NCBI GenBank assembly: GCA_030950925.1
Contig: JAUZQO010000021.1
Span: 1 to 64,000, forward strand
Origin: Mariprofundaceae bacterium
Lineage (GTDB): Bacteria > Pseudomonadota > Zetaproteobacteria > Mariprofundales > Mariprofundaceae
DNA length: 64,000 nucleotides
Reading direction: 5' to 3'
Shown here in pieces: positions 17,680 to 27,643 of the stretch (positions are counted from its first letter, which is position 1; the number at the start of each line of letters is the position of its first letter). Position numbers and translations under genes: made by a program. The notes below the pieces were generated by a model. That model worked only from the letters and a program-made list of their open reading frames with translations, was not told the DNA's origin and made no database searches.

Positions 17680-17964
17680 ATGAGTGATTTAGATGTAAAA
17701 CAGAAGTGGCAACCTGGAAAGCGTGATTTTATTTTTTTAGCCGTCGTTGCTTCGGTGATTTTGTTGTTGGTCTTAGGTACAAGTGATCGCACCACGAAAA
17801 ATGTTCCCTCCGATGCCACCCACTTACAAGTCACCTCTCGAGCTGAATGTATGACATGTCATGCTGTCGATGGCATCAAGCCTCAACCCAAAGGGCATAC
17901 CCGTGCCGATCAATGTTTTCAATGCCATAAACAACCCCAAAACTGGCATCAAAGACCGCTATGA
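17680..17964 (+). CDS. Small membrane-anchored diheme cytochrome c
   Basis: The 94-residue protein has one N-terminal transmembrane helix (about residues 17-33) and then two heme c motifs, CMTCH (57-61) and CFQCH (79-83). His 73 and His 90 are placed to act as distal ligands, giving bis-His hemes as in NapB/NrfB-type domains. It is expected in the periplasm, anchored to the inner membrane. Its electron partners are unknown. It overlaps nadK by 4 bp. Confidence 0.75.
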   Translation: MSDLDVKQKWQPGKRDFIFLAVVASVILLLVLGTSDRTTKNVPSDATHLQVTSRAECMTCHAVDGIKPQPKGHTRADQCFQCHKQPQNWHQRPL

Positions 17965-18821
17965 ACGCCATGAAAACCATAGGCATCAGTATTCGTCCCA
18001 AGGCTGAACGCGCCAAAACCTTGGCCAATGAACTGGCAACATGGTTGGAAGTGCGTGGCTGTGAAGTCTTGTGTGATGAAACACAGGCATCTCTCAAACA
18101 TGAAACCTCATCCTTACAAACGATGGCAGCCCGTGTGGATTTACTCATTGTTTTGGGTGGTGATGGCACGTTATTGCATGCTGCGCGTCATTTTATGAAT
18201 TCGAAAGTACCCATTTTAGGCATCAATCTTGGACGTTTGGGTTTTTTAACCGATACACCTGTGGGTAGTATGTTGGATGTCGTTGAATCGGTATTGGCCG
18301 GTCATTTCAAAACCAAACATCATTTTGGTTTGCACGCCTCCTGCTGGCGAGATGGTCAGTGCTTAAAAGAAGATATCGCCATGAATGATGTGGTGTTACA
18401 GCGTTATGCCCACCCCCGTCCGATTGAATTTGAGGTGACATACCGTGATCAATTGATGTTTCGTTTGCATGCCGATGGATTGGTGTTGGCAACACCCGCA
18501 GGTTCAACAGCCTATGCCTTATCAGCAGGTGGCCCGATTGTTCACCCTGAAGTGGAGGCCATCAGTGTCGTGCCACTCTGCCCGCATACTTTATCCAACC
18601 GACCTGTCGTCATTCCTGCCGATGATGTCATTACATTGAAGTTGTTAAATAGCCCTAAACCTTCGGTACTCAATTTAGATGGGCAAGAATGCTTGGTTTT
18701 ATCAGAAGGTGATGAGGTAAAAGTAAAAAAAGCAGGTGAAGTTTGTTTGATTTACCTGCCTGAACGCCATTATTTTAAGACACTACGCAGTAAACTTCAT
18801 TGGGCAGGGCATGAAAATTAA
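17961..18821 (+). CDS. nadK: NAD kinase
   Basis: NadK phosphorylates NAD to NADP. The 286-residue product has the GGDGTLLHAAR motif (about 67), the NLGRLGFLTD segment (about 89) and the NDVVLQR and TPAGSTAYALSAGGPI motifs (about 142 and 178) of the family. The start at 17961 overlaps the cytochrome gene. An ATG at 17970 is an alternative. Confidence 0.94.
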   Translation: MNAMKTIGISIRPKAERAKTLANELATWLEVRGCEVLCDETQASLKHETSSLQTMAARVDLLIVLGGDGTLLHAARHFMNSKVPILGINLGRLGFLTDTPVGSMLDVVESVLAGHFKTKHHFGLHASCWRDGQCLKEDIAMNDVVLQRYAHPRPIEFEVTYRDQLMFRLHADGLVLATPAGSTAYALSAGGPIVHPEVEAISVVPLCPHTLSNRPVVIPADDVITLKLLNSPKPSVLNLDGQECLVLSEGDEVKVKKAGEVCLIYLPERHYFKTLRSKLHWAGHEN

Positions 18822-18846
18822 ACTGAATAATGCGTAAGGATGCAGC

Positions 18847-20077
18847 ATGTTAACAGAACTCGATATTCGTGAATTTTCTCTGATGGAACATATTCAGCTA
18901 CATTTTTCATCAGGCATGACAGTGTTTACAGGTGAAACAGGTGCAGGAAAATCTATTCTTGTGAATGCACTGTCCGCAGTGTTTGGGGCAAGAACCCATG
19001 CCGATTGGGTGTCTCATGGTGCAAAATTTACCGAACTCACGGCGGTGATTGAAGATGACCATCCTGCCTTATTACAACTGTTAAACGAACAAGGTATGGA
19101 GGTTTCCAAGCCGTTAATTTTACGTCGCACGGTGAGTCGTGATGGGCGTTCGTGTGCATGGTTGAATGGTACGCCTGTCCCCTTGAAACGACTACAACAC
19201 GCAGGTTCAATCTGTTTGGATATTCATGCATAACATTGAACATCAAAGCTTGATAAAGGATAGCACGCAACGCCAATGGCTGGATGGTCGTATCAAATCA
19301 AAGTTATTGGAGCGGGTTGCAATATCTGTCAAACACTTAAAACATGCTCGCCAAGCGTTGCAGGCATTTGTTGACGACCAAATAAACAGCCAAGATCAAT
19401 CAGATTGGATGCGTGGGGAACTCACACGTCTTACACCCTTAAACTGGCAGCATGGTTTACATGAAACTTTAAGCAAAGAAGTGGATGCAGGGCAACAGTT
19501 GCAACAATATTTGCGCCCTTATTTGGATCATTTGGGCATGAAAGGGGGGCGTTTGGATATTCAACTGCATGCACAGGAGCATGATGCGAAGCAATGGCAC
19601 GAACACTGTTGGGATGTGTCGGAGTTATTGGTGTCGAGTAGCCTAGGTGAACCTTTTCGTAAATTGTCAGGTGTGGCATCATCGGGGGGTGAGTTATCTC
19701 GCTTCGCTTTGGCACTCAAAGCCAGTGGCACGTTTGCGTTATCGGCCCAAACGGCAGTGTTTAATGAAGTGGATGTAGGCGGTGAAACAGGCTGGTGTGT
19801 AGCAGAACTTTTAGCGCGCATGGAAAAAAATCGACAAGTGTTTGTTGTATCCCATTTGCCACAGGTAGCTCCCTGCGCACAGCATCAAATCAGCATCTTA
19901 AAAAGTAAACGTGATGGACGCACCATGACTGATTTAGCCTTCCTTAAACCCCATGAACGCCCCGCAGATCTTGCACGCATGTTCGGCAGTGTAAATGGTG
20001 AAAGCTTGGAACATGCCCAACAAATGCTGCATAAAGCAATCACCATACAACAAGGACAGATGTGTCTTATCAAATAA
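18847..20077 (+). pseudogene. recN: DNA repair protein RecN, disrupted
   Basis: RecN is an SMC-like ATPase for double-strand break repair, normally about 550 residues. The first frame (18847-19233) carries Walker A GETGAGKS and ends at DIHA-stop, where the family has DIHGQHEHQ. Homology resumes one frame over at EHQSL (frame of 19226-20077), so a CAA-to-TAA-type stop (19231) and one extra T after CAT (19234-19236) both interrupt the gene. In addition, about 130 residues of the central coiled coil are missing, and the Walker B motif FDEIDAG reads FNEVDVG. The ABC signature ASSGGELSRF and HLPQVA remain. Confidence 0.85.
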
Positions 20078-20604
20078 ATATTCGAGCTGCCAATGTCTGC
20101 GATGTCGATGGCATTGAAGCTTTATTAACACCCTATGCCCAGAAAAAAGTGGTATTACAACGGAGTAAAGATGATGTGTTTCAACATCTTCAAGAATTTA
20201 TTGTCGCTGAATATGAGGGGGTATTGGTAGGCACTGCCGCCTTGCATGTCTATGCCTCACATATTGCAGAAGTGCGATCTTTGGTGGTTAACCCCGAGTA
20301 CCAAGGTATGAAAATTGGACAATTATTGGTCAAAGGCTGTGAACATAGTGCCATGCAATTGGGTGTGGATCAGGTTTTTGCTTTAACCTATGTGGATCAA
20401 TTTTTTCTTCGGATGGATTATAAAGTCGTCTTGAAAGAAAGTTTACCCCATAAAATTTGGACAGTCTGTGTCCATTGCAACAAGTTCAGTGATTGCGATG
20501 AAATTGCTGTGATGAAATATTTGGCTAAGGTAAATATGAAGAGCAATAGCGCAGCTAAAAAACTTGATGAATATCAACTGAACTCATGGGATCCTCATGG
20601 ATAA
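20062..20604 (+). CDS. GNAT N-acetyltransferase, ArgA-like
   Basis: The 180-residue protein is a GNAT acetyltransferase with the acetyl-CoA loop NPEYQGMKIG (about residue 77). It resembles the acetyltransferase part of N-acetylglutamate synthase (ADVDGIEALL-type N-terminus, FFLRMDYKVV, LPHKIW, C-x-HC). Short stand-alone ArgA versions catalyse the first arginine step, and that role is likely here but not proven. GTG at 20062 has AAGGA upstream. The start overlaps recN's last 16 bp, and the end runs 50 bp into the opposing transporter gene. Confidence 0.75.
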   Translation: MSYQINIRAANVCDVDGIEALLTPYAQKKVVLQRSKDDVFQHLQEFIVAEYEGVLVGTAALHVYASHIAEVRSLVVNPEYQGMKIGQLLVKGCEHSAMQLGVDQVFALTYVDQFFLRMDYKVVLKESLPHKIWTVCVHCNKFSDCDEIAVMKYLAKVNMKSNSAAKKLDEYQLNSWDPHG

Positions 20605-21478
20605 TGATTTCAGCATTTGGATATACTGCTAACAATGCGGCTTCCACCTCATCGGAAATCGCATGCGCTTCAATCAAAGGTAAGTGGTCATCCAGCTCCA
20701 AATGTAATTGAATAAATAGGGTCGTTCCTGATTTTCGCGTACGCAAATCATGCACACCCAAAGTTTTAGGGTGGTTGATAATAATTTGGTGGATATTTTC
20801 TCGCTCATCATCTGAAAGCTCTTGATCCATCAAATCTTTCAATGCGAGCTGAATAATTTCCCAAGCACTGTACAAAATAAACACACCAATGCCCAAGGCA
20901 AACACAGCATCAAATCCAGACCAACCATAAAATGCCAATAACAATGCCAACAACACACTCATATTCATATATAAGTCGGTTTTATAGTGCATGGCATCGG
21001 CTTGAATCGCGACAGATCCAGTTTTACGAATCACCAAGCGTTGAAAACTAAGCAAAGCCAAGGTTGCCACAATCGAAAAGATCATCACAGCCAAACCGAT
21101 GCCCACATCTTCCAAGGGTTGAGGATGAAAAAAACGAGAAAAGGCTTCAAGTATCAAAAATAATGCTGAACCTGTGATAAACATCGATTGAGCCAAACCT
21201 GCTAAGGACTCTGCTTTACCATGACCAAAACGATGCTCGGCATCGGCAGGCTCTAAAGCATGGCGAACAGCAAACAACGTGATCAACGATGCCACTGCAT
21301 CAAGGCATGAATCCAGTAGCGTTGCCAAGAGGCTCACCGAATCAATCCACATCCATGCCACCAGTTTTGCTGTAATTAACAGTCCCGCCACACTCGCTGA
21401 GGCATAGGTGGCACGTTTCATCCATTTACCAGCTTCTTCGGGAGAAAGAACTTTTTTCTCTATGGTCTTATCGTTCAT
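20555..21478 (-). CDS. fieF: Cation diffusion facilitator (FieF/YiiP-like)
   Basis: The 307-residue protein is a proton-coupled divalent metal exporter of the inner membrane. It shows six membrane segments, the site A residues in LLDSCLDA (D-x3-D) and DAMHYKTD (H-x3-D), HRFGHGKAE between helices 2 and 3, and a cytoplasmic C-terminal metallochaperone-like domain (from about 215). Substrates of this group are Fe2+, Zn2+ or Cd2+. The exact metal cannot be read from sequence. It lies 4 bp into ilvH on the same strand, an unusual pairing. Confidence 0.85.
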   Translation of the reverse strand: MNDKTIEKKVLSPEEAGKWMKRATYASASVAGLLITAKLVAWMWIDSVSLLATLLDSCLDAVASLITLFAVRHALEPADAEHRFGHGKAESLAGLAQSMFITGSALFLILEAFSRFFHPQPLEDVGIGLAVMIFSIVATLALLSFQRLVIRKTGSVAIQADAMHYKTDLYMNMSVLLALLLAFYGWSGFDAVFALGIGVFILYSAWEIIQLALKDLMDQELSDDERENIHQIIINHPKTLGVHDLRTRKSGTTLFIQLHLELDDHLPLIEAHAISDEVEAALLAVYPNAEIIIHEDPMSSVDIHQVF

Positions 21479-21960
21479 TCAACAACAAAGCCTTCCACAC
21501 CACGGCTCATGCCGACAGGTCCTGTTCGTGTACTCTCAATCACCCCAAAAGGACTGGCTTTGTTCAGAAAGTCTTGCAAAGCATCAATATGCCCTGTGAT
21601 TTCAACAATCATATATTGTCCTGAATCCTCATCAATAATTTTACCATCAAATTCATACACCAAATGAGCTATCGCGGGATCAGCTTGAATTTTCACCAGC
21701 AACATCTCACGCTCTAAATGGACTTTATGCGAAATATCTTCGGTTTTAATCACAGGAATCAATTTGTTCAGTTGTTTTTTTATTTGCTCAATAATGCGTT
21801 CATCACCACGCGTCACCAAGGTCATACGGCTCACGGTTTCATCCAGAGTGGGCGCAACATTGAGGCTTTCAATATTATAACCCCGTGCAGAAAATAAGCC
21901 TGCGACCCGCGTTAACACACCAAATTCATTCTCAACCAATACTGTAATTGTATGTCTCAT
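21475..21960 (-). CDS. ilvH: Acetolactate synthase small (regulatory) subunit
   Basis: IlvH binds valine through its ACT domain and activates IlvB. The 161-residue product opens [34 protein letters not shown] (split here by reading, residues 2-35) and has a C-terminal ACT-like domain. It overlaps ilvB by 4 bp. Confidence 0.93.
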   Translation of the reverse strand: MRHTITVLVENEFGVLTRVAGLFSARGYNIESLNVAPTLDETVSRMTLVTRGDERIIEQIKKQLNKLIPVIKTEDISHKVHLEREMLLVKIQADPAIAHLVYEFDGKIIDEDSGQYMIVEITGHIDALQDFLNKASPFGVIESTRTGPVGMSRGVEGFVVE

Positions 21961-23657
21961 GACAACACCATCTCATTCAATGCTGCGCCTGCTGGCACCA
22001 TTGGGAATACATTTTCATCTCTTGCAATCGCAATATCAACAAACACAAAGCGATCATTCACAGCAAAAGCTTGCTCTAAACCCGCATCCAATTCGGCGAC
22101 CGTATCAATCCGAATACCAACACCCCCATACGCTTCCGCTAATTTGGCAAAATCAGGCAGTGAATCAAAATAAGAGTTGGAATAACGTGAACCATGAAAC
22201 ATTTGCTGCCACTGACGCACCATGCCCATATAGGCATTGTTCAATAAAATAATGACAATTTTTTGTTTGTATTGAAAGGCAGTTGCCAATTCTTGGGTAC
22301 ACATTTGAATCGACGCATCACCTGTAAACAATACGACTGTTTCCTCAGGAAAAGCCACGGCAGCACCCACAGCCGCAGGTAGACCATAACCCATGGTGCC
22401 TAAACCACCCGAGGTGAGCCAACGATGTGGTTTTTTAAAACCATAATATTGGGCTGCCCACATTTGATGCTGACCGACATCCGTCGCAACAATGGCATTA
22501 CCTTTTGTTATTTCATGTACCTTACAAATAACATGTTGGGGTTTGATTGCAGCATTGTCATCTTGTATATAACCCAAGCTATCTTTGGCACGCCACTCAT
22601 CAATTTGTTCCCACCAAAGTTTTAATGCATCTGTATTCATAACTTTGCCTTGATGATCCAATTCAGCAAGTAACTGCTTCAACACCACACCCACATCACC
22701 AACAATGGGTATATGAGCGTGTACATTTTTGGAAATGGATGCGGGATCAATATCAATATGAATAATTTTTGCATCGGGGGCAAAAGCATCCAAACGCCCT
22801 GTCACTCGATCATCAAAGCGTGAGCCAATGGCAATCAGTATATCACAATGGGATACTGCCATATTGGCTTCATACGTCCCATGCATGCCCAACATACCAA
22901 CAAAATGAGCATCCTCATACGACATCCCACCCAAGCCCATCAATGTGCTGGTGACAGGTGCATGCAAACGGTGACTAAATTCGGTGAGAAGCTCTGAAGA
23001 ACCTTGAGAAGCCATGATACCGCCACCCGAATAAATCATCGGGCGTTTGGATGCTAATATCGCTTTAATCGCTTTTCTTACTTGTCCGTGATGCCCTTCA
23101 ATGACGGGTTGATAAGAACGCATATTCACTTCTTCAGGCCATTCAAACTCACAAATAGCATTGCCCACATCCTTGGGAATATCCACCAATACAGGTCCAG
23201 GGCGACCTGTCGTCGCAATATGAAATGCTTGACGAATAATCAAAGCCAAATCCTCGGCACGTTTGACGAGAAAATTATGTTTGGTGGCTGAACGGGTGAT
23301 GCCGATAATATCAGCTTCTTGAAAAGCATCACTACCAATCAAGGCTGTGGGTACTTGCCCAGAAAAACACACTGTTGGAATCGAATCTGCATAAGAATCT
23401 GCCAGACCTGTAACAGCATTGGTTGCACCAGGTCCTGATGTAACCAATGCCACACCACACCGCCCTGAAACACGTGCATAAGCATTGGCAGCATGCAAAG
23501 CGGCTTGTTCATGGCGAACCAAAATATGTTTGAAGTGATTTTGTTGAAAAATAGCATCATAAATAGGAAGTACAGCGCCACCTGGATAGCCAAAAATGGT
23601 TTTGACACCCTCTCGATGAAGACATTCTACAAAAATTTCAGCACCCGTTAATTTCAT
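21957..23657 (-). CDS. ilvB: Acetolactate synthase large (catalytic) subunit
   Basis: This thiamine-diphosphate enzyme joins two pyruvates, or pyruvate and 2-oxobutyrate, in branched-chain amino acid synthesis. The 566-residue protein begins [17 protein letters not shown]. It has the catalytic Glu in [18 protein letters not shown] (about 48), the [10 protein letters not shown] motif and the ThDP-binding GDASIQM...[12 protein letters not shown] (about 450-480). The ATG at 23657 is chosen by family alignment, and a 29-residue upstream extension is not conserved. Confidence 0.95.
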   Translation of the reverse strand: MKLTGAEIFVECLHREGVKTIFGYPGGAVLPIYDAIFQQNHFKHILVRHEQAALHAANAYARVSGRCGVALVTSGPGATNAVTGLADSYADSIPTVCFSGQVPTALIGSDAFQEADIIGITRSATKHNFLVKRAEDLALIIRQAFHIATTGRPGPVLVDIPKDVGNAICEFEWPEEVNMRSYQPVIEGHHGQVRKAIKAILASKRPMIYSGGGIMASQGSSELLTEFSHRLHAPVTSTLMGLGGMSYEDAHFVGMLGMHGTYEANMAVSHCDILIAIGSRFDDRVTGRLDAFAPDAKIIHIDIDPASISKNVHAHIPIVGDVGVVLKQLLAELDHQGKVMNTDALKLWWEQIDEWRAKDSLGYIQDDNAAIKPQHVICKVHEITKGNAIVATDVGQHQMWAAQYYGFKKPHRWLTSGGLGTMGYGLPAAVGAAVAFPEETVVLFTGDASIQMCTQELATAFQYKQKIVIILLNNAYMGMVRQWQQMFHGSRYSNSYFDSLPDFAKLAEAYGGVGIRIDTVAELDAGLEQAFAVNDRFVFVDIAIARDENVFPMVPAGAALNEMVLS

Positions 23658-24031
23658 GATTTCGCTCGTTGTGTGTAAATTTAGCCGCCGATATGCCAGC
23701 CGTAAAAAGAAATGCCACGATAGGTTTGACCTTTTGAAAGTCAAGCGTATTACTGTCCTTTAACCTTGATAAAATAAGCTATTTTCAATCCAATAAATCC
23801 TTGGATAAATCGAACCTCATGGTTACGCTAACCCACTTTAGATACCTATGCTCAAGATGGCATATGAAGAAAAAATATGAGATTAAAAATTCACATGAGC
23901 CATCTTTTTAGTATATGCTTAATTAAAATGTAAGCAAAGCTGTTTCGACCACCAAAATTACTTGTGATGATGACACAGGTGATTTCAACGTGATTACCTC
24001 TGTTTGATCGAGCCTAAGAAGAAAGGAGCGT
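23658..24031. other. Divergent intergenic region upstream of ilvB and the rhombotarget gene
   Basis: No gene is visible in this stretch. It holds the leaders of two divergent transcripts, and I see no leader-peptide attenuator for ilvB. AAGGAG precedes the rightward gene. Confidence 0.5.
23717..23744 (-). promoter_or_regulatory. Candidate ilvBH promoter
   Basis: On the minus strand TTGACT (23739-23744) and TATCGT (23717-23722) are 16 bp apart. The -35 region lies in an imperfect palindrome, TTGACTTT...AAAGGTCAA, which may be an operator. Confidence 0.4.
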
Positions 24032-24865
24032 GTGATGAAAAAAATAATTCAATCTTTGGTCTTTTTGATATCCTTGTGTTTTTTATCTTCGTGTGCAACG
24101 GGTTTTTTGGGAGGCTCGTATGCCAAACATGAGTCCAGCAGCGTCATCGATTATTTGTACCCTGAAGGTGATCCAAAAGTTCCAGAAATAACCACTTATT
24201 TAAACCTACCAGTTCGTGTTGGTATTGCATTTACCCCTGTGGCAGAACAAGGCTCCAGTTTGCCAGAAAATGAGCAACTAGCATTACTGGAAAAAGTTCG
24301 CGTGGTATTTGAAAATTACCCATTTATTGAACACATTGAAGTCATTCCATCAGCGTATTTGCGACCCAAAGGGGGCTTTGATAATTTAGCGCAAGTGGGG
24401 CGGATGTTTCAGGTGGATGTGATGGCGCTAGTATCTTACGATCAAATTCAGTTTGATGACCCCAATAAGTTGTCCTTTTTGTATTGGTCTATTGTGGGAG
24501 CTTACTTTGTTAAAGGTGATCAACACGATACACGAACGATGGTGGATACTTCCGTGTTTGATATTCGCAGTCATAAATTACTGTTCCGTGCACCAGGGAT
24601 GAGTGTTCAAAAAGGTAATACAACACTATTAAATTACCGAGAGGAAGCGCGTCAGGCGCAAATTGAGGGCTATGGTCAGGCAGTGGAATTCATGATTCCG
24701 AACTTGAAAATTGAATTAGAAACCTTCAAAGAACGTGTGAAAAAGGATGAGAATATTCAGGTTCGTCATAGCTCAAGTTACTTGGGAGGCGGAGCTTTTT
24801 CATGGGGGTTCCTGCTTATTCTGATGGGCTTGCTCTACGCCGCGCGCCGATTAAGGAACGATTAA
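24032..24865 (+). CDS. Rhombotarget lipoprotein (GlyGly-CTERM tail)
   Basis: The 277-residue protein has a lipoprotein signal with lipobox LSSC (Cys about residue 21) and a middle domain of the rhombotarget lipoprotein family (VGIAFTPVAEQG, QVDVMALVSYDQIQ, TMVDTSVFDIRS). It ends in a GlyGly-CTERM sorting signal: YLGGG, then a hydrophobic helix, then AARRLRND. The next gene encodes the matching rhombosortase 9 bp downstream. The known model is that the intramembrane protease cleaves the tail after the Gly-rich motif. The function of the processed lipoprotein is unknown. Confidence 0.85.
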   Translation: MMKKIIQSLVFLISLCFLSSCATGFLGGSYAKHESSSVIDYLYPEGDPKVPEITTYLNLPVRVGIAFTPVAEQGSSLPENEQLALLEKVRVVFENYPFIEHIEVIPSAYLRPKGGFDNLAQVGRMFQVDVMALVSYDQIQFDDPNKLSFLYWSIVGAYFVKGDQHDTRTMVDTSVFDIRSHKLLFRAPGMSVQKGNTTLLNYREEARQAQIEGYGQAVEFMIPNLKIELETFKERVKKDENIQVRHSSSYLGGGAFSWGFLLILMGLLYAARRLRND

Positions 24866-24874
24866 GGCGGCTGC

Positions 24875-25456
24875 ATGCACCTTTGGTTTTGGGGAAGTAT
24901 ATGCTGTATCTTGGTGGGCGTGCTTCCCGATCCATGGATACAGATGCTGGCATATGATCGCTTGGCAATATTGGAACATGGGCAATACTGGCGCCTTTGG
25001 ACTGCACACTTGACTCACTTTTCCTGGTCGCAGTTATTTGTGGACACTGGGATGTTTGCCGCTCTAGGCTATGTCTTACGCACTTATGTAACGGATACTC
25101 ATTTATTGAAGAAGATGGCTTGGGCGATGCCGTTGATATTGATAGGCTTGATGTTATGGCTACCAAATATACAGGGCTATCGTGGTTTGTCGGCCGTGGT
25201 GAGCATGATGTGGGTCATGCTGGCTGCTTTTTTGTGGCAAAAAGCTAATGGGCGAAGCTTGCATTTGTTATTGGTAGCAGGATTGTTGGGATTGTTTGTG
25301 TTTCGTCTACTGTTGGATGCTGGCACGGAAAAGATCACCATTTCCCACTTGCCTGTGGGGGTTCTTGTACTTTGGCAAGTACATGCGCTGGGGGCTGTAG
25401 CAGGCGCTGTAGCATGGTATTTAAGCCGAACAGCCCCTAGAGACTTAGATAGATGA
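24875..25456 (+). CDS. rrtA: Rhombosortase (rhomboid-family intramembrane protease)
   Basis: The 193-residue protein has about six membrane segments. The rhomboid serine motif G-x-S is seen as YRGLSAVVSMM (about residue 107), with Ala where most rhomboids have Gly, and the catalytic His lies in VHALGAVAGA (about 172). The N-terminal HGQYWRLWTAHLTHFSW matches the rhomboid helix 1-2 region. Rhombosortases recognise GlyGly-CTERM proteins, and the adjacent lipoprotein is the obvious dedicated substrate. Confidence 0.83.
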   Translation: MHLWFWGSICCILVGVLPDPWIQMLAYDRLAILEHGQYWRLWTAHLTHFSWSQLFVDTGMFAALGYVLRTYVTDTHLLKKMAWAMPLILIGLMLWLPNIQGYRGLSAVVSMMWVMLAAFLWQKANGRSLHLLLVAGLLGLFVFRLLLDAGTEKITISHLPVGVLVLWQVHALGAVAGAVAWYLSRTAPRDLDR

Positions 25457-25466
25457 GGAGATTCGT

Positions 25467-26375
25467 ATGAATATTTTAAACAAAGTATGGCAACAACAGG
25501 TTCAAAATTGGGAATACACTTCTGCTGCCACGCCTGATTTAAAAGGTATTGACTTTCAAAATTTCCCCGCCTCTCTCCATCAAACAGACAAAACTATGAT
25601 TATCCCTTTGGATACCTCATCAACATTGGGGACAAGCTACCCAGCAACCAGCCCAAATTTATTGGCAAACTATATCCATATTGCTGACGGCGAACATATT
25701 CAAACCCATGCGCATACAAGTTCGGAAGTATTTTATGTCATACGCGGTTCAGGGAAAAGCAAGATAAGTGATGGTGTGATTGAATGGCAAGCAGGGGATG
25801 TATTCACCATGCCTTGTAATCAAGGCATGACCCACGAAGCTTCATCTGATACGGTAATATTTTGGACACATGATGGACCTTTATTATCTTACTTGGGTGT
25901 TCAAGCTCACCAAGCACGTTTTAAACCTGCCTTTTATCATTATCAAGACTTGTTGGACGAAGTTGATGCCATTAAAGACATCGCTATTCAAGAAAATCGG
26001 AACCGTGCAGGCATTATTTTAGGCAACCTTGATTGTGTTACGACCAAAAGCCTCACGCATGATATGTGGTCTTTGTTGAATGTTCTTCCCAAACACTGTG
26101 TGCAAAAAGCGCATCGCCATAATTCTGTGGCATTGGATTTGGCTATTTCAGCGGGTAAACATACTTATACATTGATGGGTAAAAAAGTTGATAAGCAGGG
26201 TAATATTATTGATCCAATTCGCGCCGATTGGGTATCAAATTCGGTATTTATTACACCTCCAGGTTGGTGGCACTCCCATCATAATGAATCGGATCAGGAT
26301 GCCTATGTGTTTCCAGTTCAAGATGCAGGATTACATACCTATGCTCGCACCTTGGATATTCAGTTTGTACGTTAA
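25467..26375 (+). CDS. Bicupin protein, gentisate dioxygenase-like
   Basis: The 302-residue product has two cupin domains. The N-terminal one has IQTHAHTSSEVFYVIRG (about 76), matching the metal-binding H-x-H-x-E pattern, and a downstream H in MTHEA. The C-terminal one has KAHRHNSVALDLAI and WWHSHHNE. The layout resembles gentisate 1,2-dioxygenases and related ring-cleaving bicupins, but no aromatic-degradation genes are nearby, so the substrate is unknown. AGGAG precedes the ATG. Confidence 0.6.
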   Translation: MNILNKVWQQQVQNWEYTSAATPDLKGIDFQNFPASLHQTDKTMIIPLDTSSTLGTSYPATSPNLLANYIHIADGEHIQTHAHTSSEVFYVIRGSGKSKISDGVIEWQAGDVFTMPCNQGMTHEASSDTVIFWTHDGPLLSYLGVQAHQARFKPAFYHYQDLLDEVDAIKDIAIQENRNRAGIILGNLDCVTTKSLTHDMWSLLNVLPKHCVQKAHRHNSVALDLAISAGKHTYTLMGKKVDKQGNIIDPIRADWVSNSVFITPPGWWHSHHNESDQDAYVFPVQDAGLHTYARTLDIQFVR

Positions 26376-26542
26376 GTTATGGCACGCTAAACGCGGCGAA
26401 GATTTGGCGTATCAACGCCGAATTTAGGGTTTATATCACCGTTGATAAGAACACTATTCTGCTCAGCGGGAGAAGCTGCTTATTCATGCTCTTGAACTTC
26501 AAATATATTATCTAAGCTACTCAAATCCACAAAATTTGCATG

Positions 26543-27643
26543 TTAAATTCTCATTGGCATGACAATATATTTTTCACCATCTTGACCCACAGGTGATAAA
26601 AGAATCGGGGATAATTCATCGCGGTAATGAATACTCATTTCTTCCGAACTCAACGCATTCAATACATCTCTTAAATAACGGCCATTAAATCCGATACTCA
26701 TTTCAGTTTCAGAACCTTTGGCTTCAACAAACTCTTGGGATTGTTCTTGTTCATTATTGTGTGCAGCAATATGTAAACCTTCTGGGGTAAATTGAATACA
26801 CAAATCATGGGTTATTTCATTGGCGACAATCATGCAACGACGCAGGGCTTTATCCAAATTCTTGCAGTTCACATTCACTTGGTAAGGATGACCCGTTGGA
26901 ATCACATCTTGATAGGCAGGAAAGGTTCCATCAATAACCTTACTGATCAAAGTATATCCGCCACACTGCAAACGGACTTGATGTTTACTCAAACCAATTT
27001 CGATTAACCCGCCTTGTTCCTCTGCTATTTTTTTCATTTCAAGTACCGTTTTACTCGGTACAATAGTATGAATATCTTGGCTTAAATGTTCCATAACCAT
27101 TTGAATCAAATTTAAACGATGCGTATCGGTTGAAACCATACGAAAACCTACATTGGCTTGGGTTTCAAACAAACCACCTGTTAAGTATTTGCGTGTTTCA
27201 TCATGAGACATGGCAAAGGCTGTGGATTGAATCATTTTGGACAAAGTTTTTTGTTCAATTTCAAAACGCATATCTGTTTCATTATGGGGCATTCCAGGAA
27301 AATCTGTGCAAGGCATGGTCACCAATCGAAAACGTGAGCGACCACTTTTAATGATTAAAAAAGCATCTTGTAAATGAAGTTCAACGGGTTTATCTGAATC
27401 CAACTCCTTAATGATTTCAAAGGCTTTTTGAGCAGACACTGTAATCGCACCTTCTTCCAAAACTTCCGCTTTTTGAATAGCAGAAATGGCCATTTGTAAA
27501 TCAGTACCAATGACTTCCAATTGATTGGGTAATGCTTTAAAACATATATTACACAAAATGGGTTTGGTATTCTTTTTTTCAACGATGCTTTGACAGCGTT
27601 GAACCTGTTTTAACAACAAAGATTGTGAAATAATCAGCTTCAT
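26543..27643 (-). CDS. dnaN: DNA polymerase III beta subunit (sliding clamp)
   Basis: DnaN is the ring-shaped clamp that tethers polymerases to DNA. The 366-residue product has three clamp domains. It begins MKLIISQSLLLKQVQRCQSIVEKK and ends with the conserved PILLSP...EKYIVMPMRI. AAGGAG precedes the ATG. It lies downstream of dnaA across the oriC-like spacer. The usual recF-gyrB partners do not follow it, and gyrB is 14 kb away on the other side. Confidence 0.96.
   Translation of the reverse strand: MKLIISQSLLLKQVQRCQSIVEKKNTKPILCNICFKALPNQLEVIGTDLQMAISAIQKAEVLEEGAITVSAQKAFEIIKELDSDKPVELHLQDAFLIIKSGRSRFRLVTMPCTDFPGMPHNETDMRFEIEQKTLSKMIQSTAFAMSHDETRKYLTGGLFETQANVGFRMVSTDTHRLNLIQMVMEHLSQDIHTIVPSKTVLEMKKIAEEQGGLIEIGLSKHQVRLQCGGYTLISKVIDGTFPAYQDVIPTGHPYQVNVNCKNLDKALRRCMIVANEITHDLCIQFTPEGLHIAAHNNEQEQSQEFVEAKGSETEMSIGFNGRYLRDVLNALSSEEMSIHYRDELSPILLSPVGQDGEKYIVMPMRI

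Noticed and set aside
18847-19233. Programmed frameshift in recN
   Set aside because: There is no slippery heptamer at the junction, and an in-frame stop precedes the shift, with further lesions downstream.
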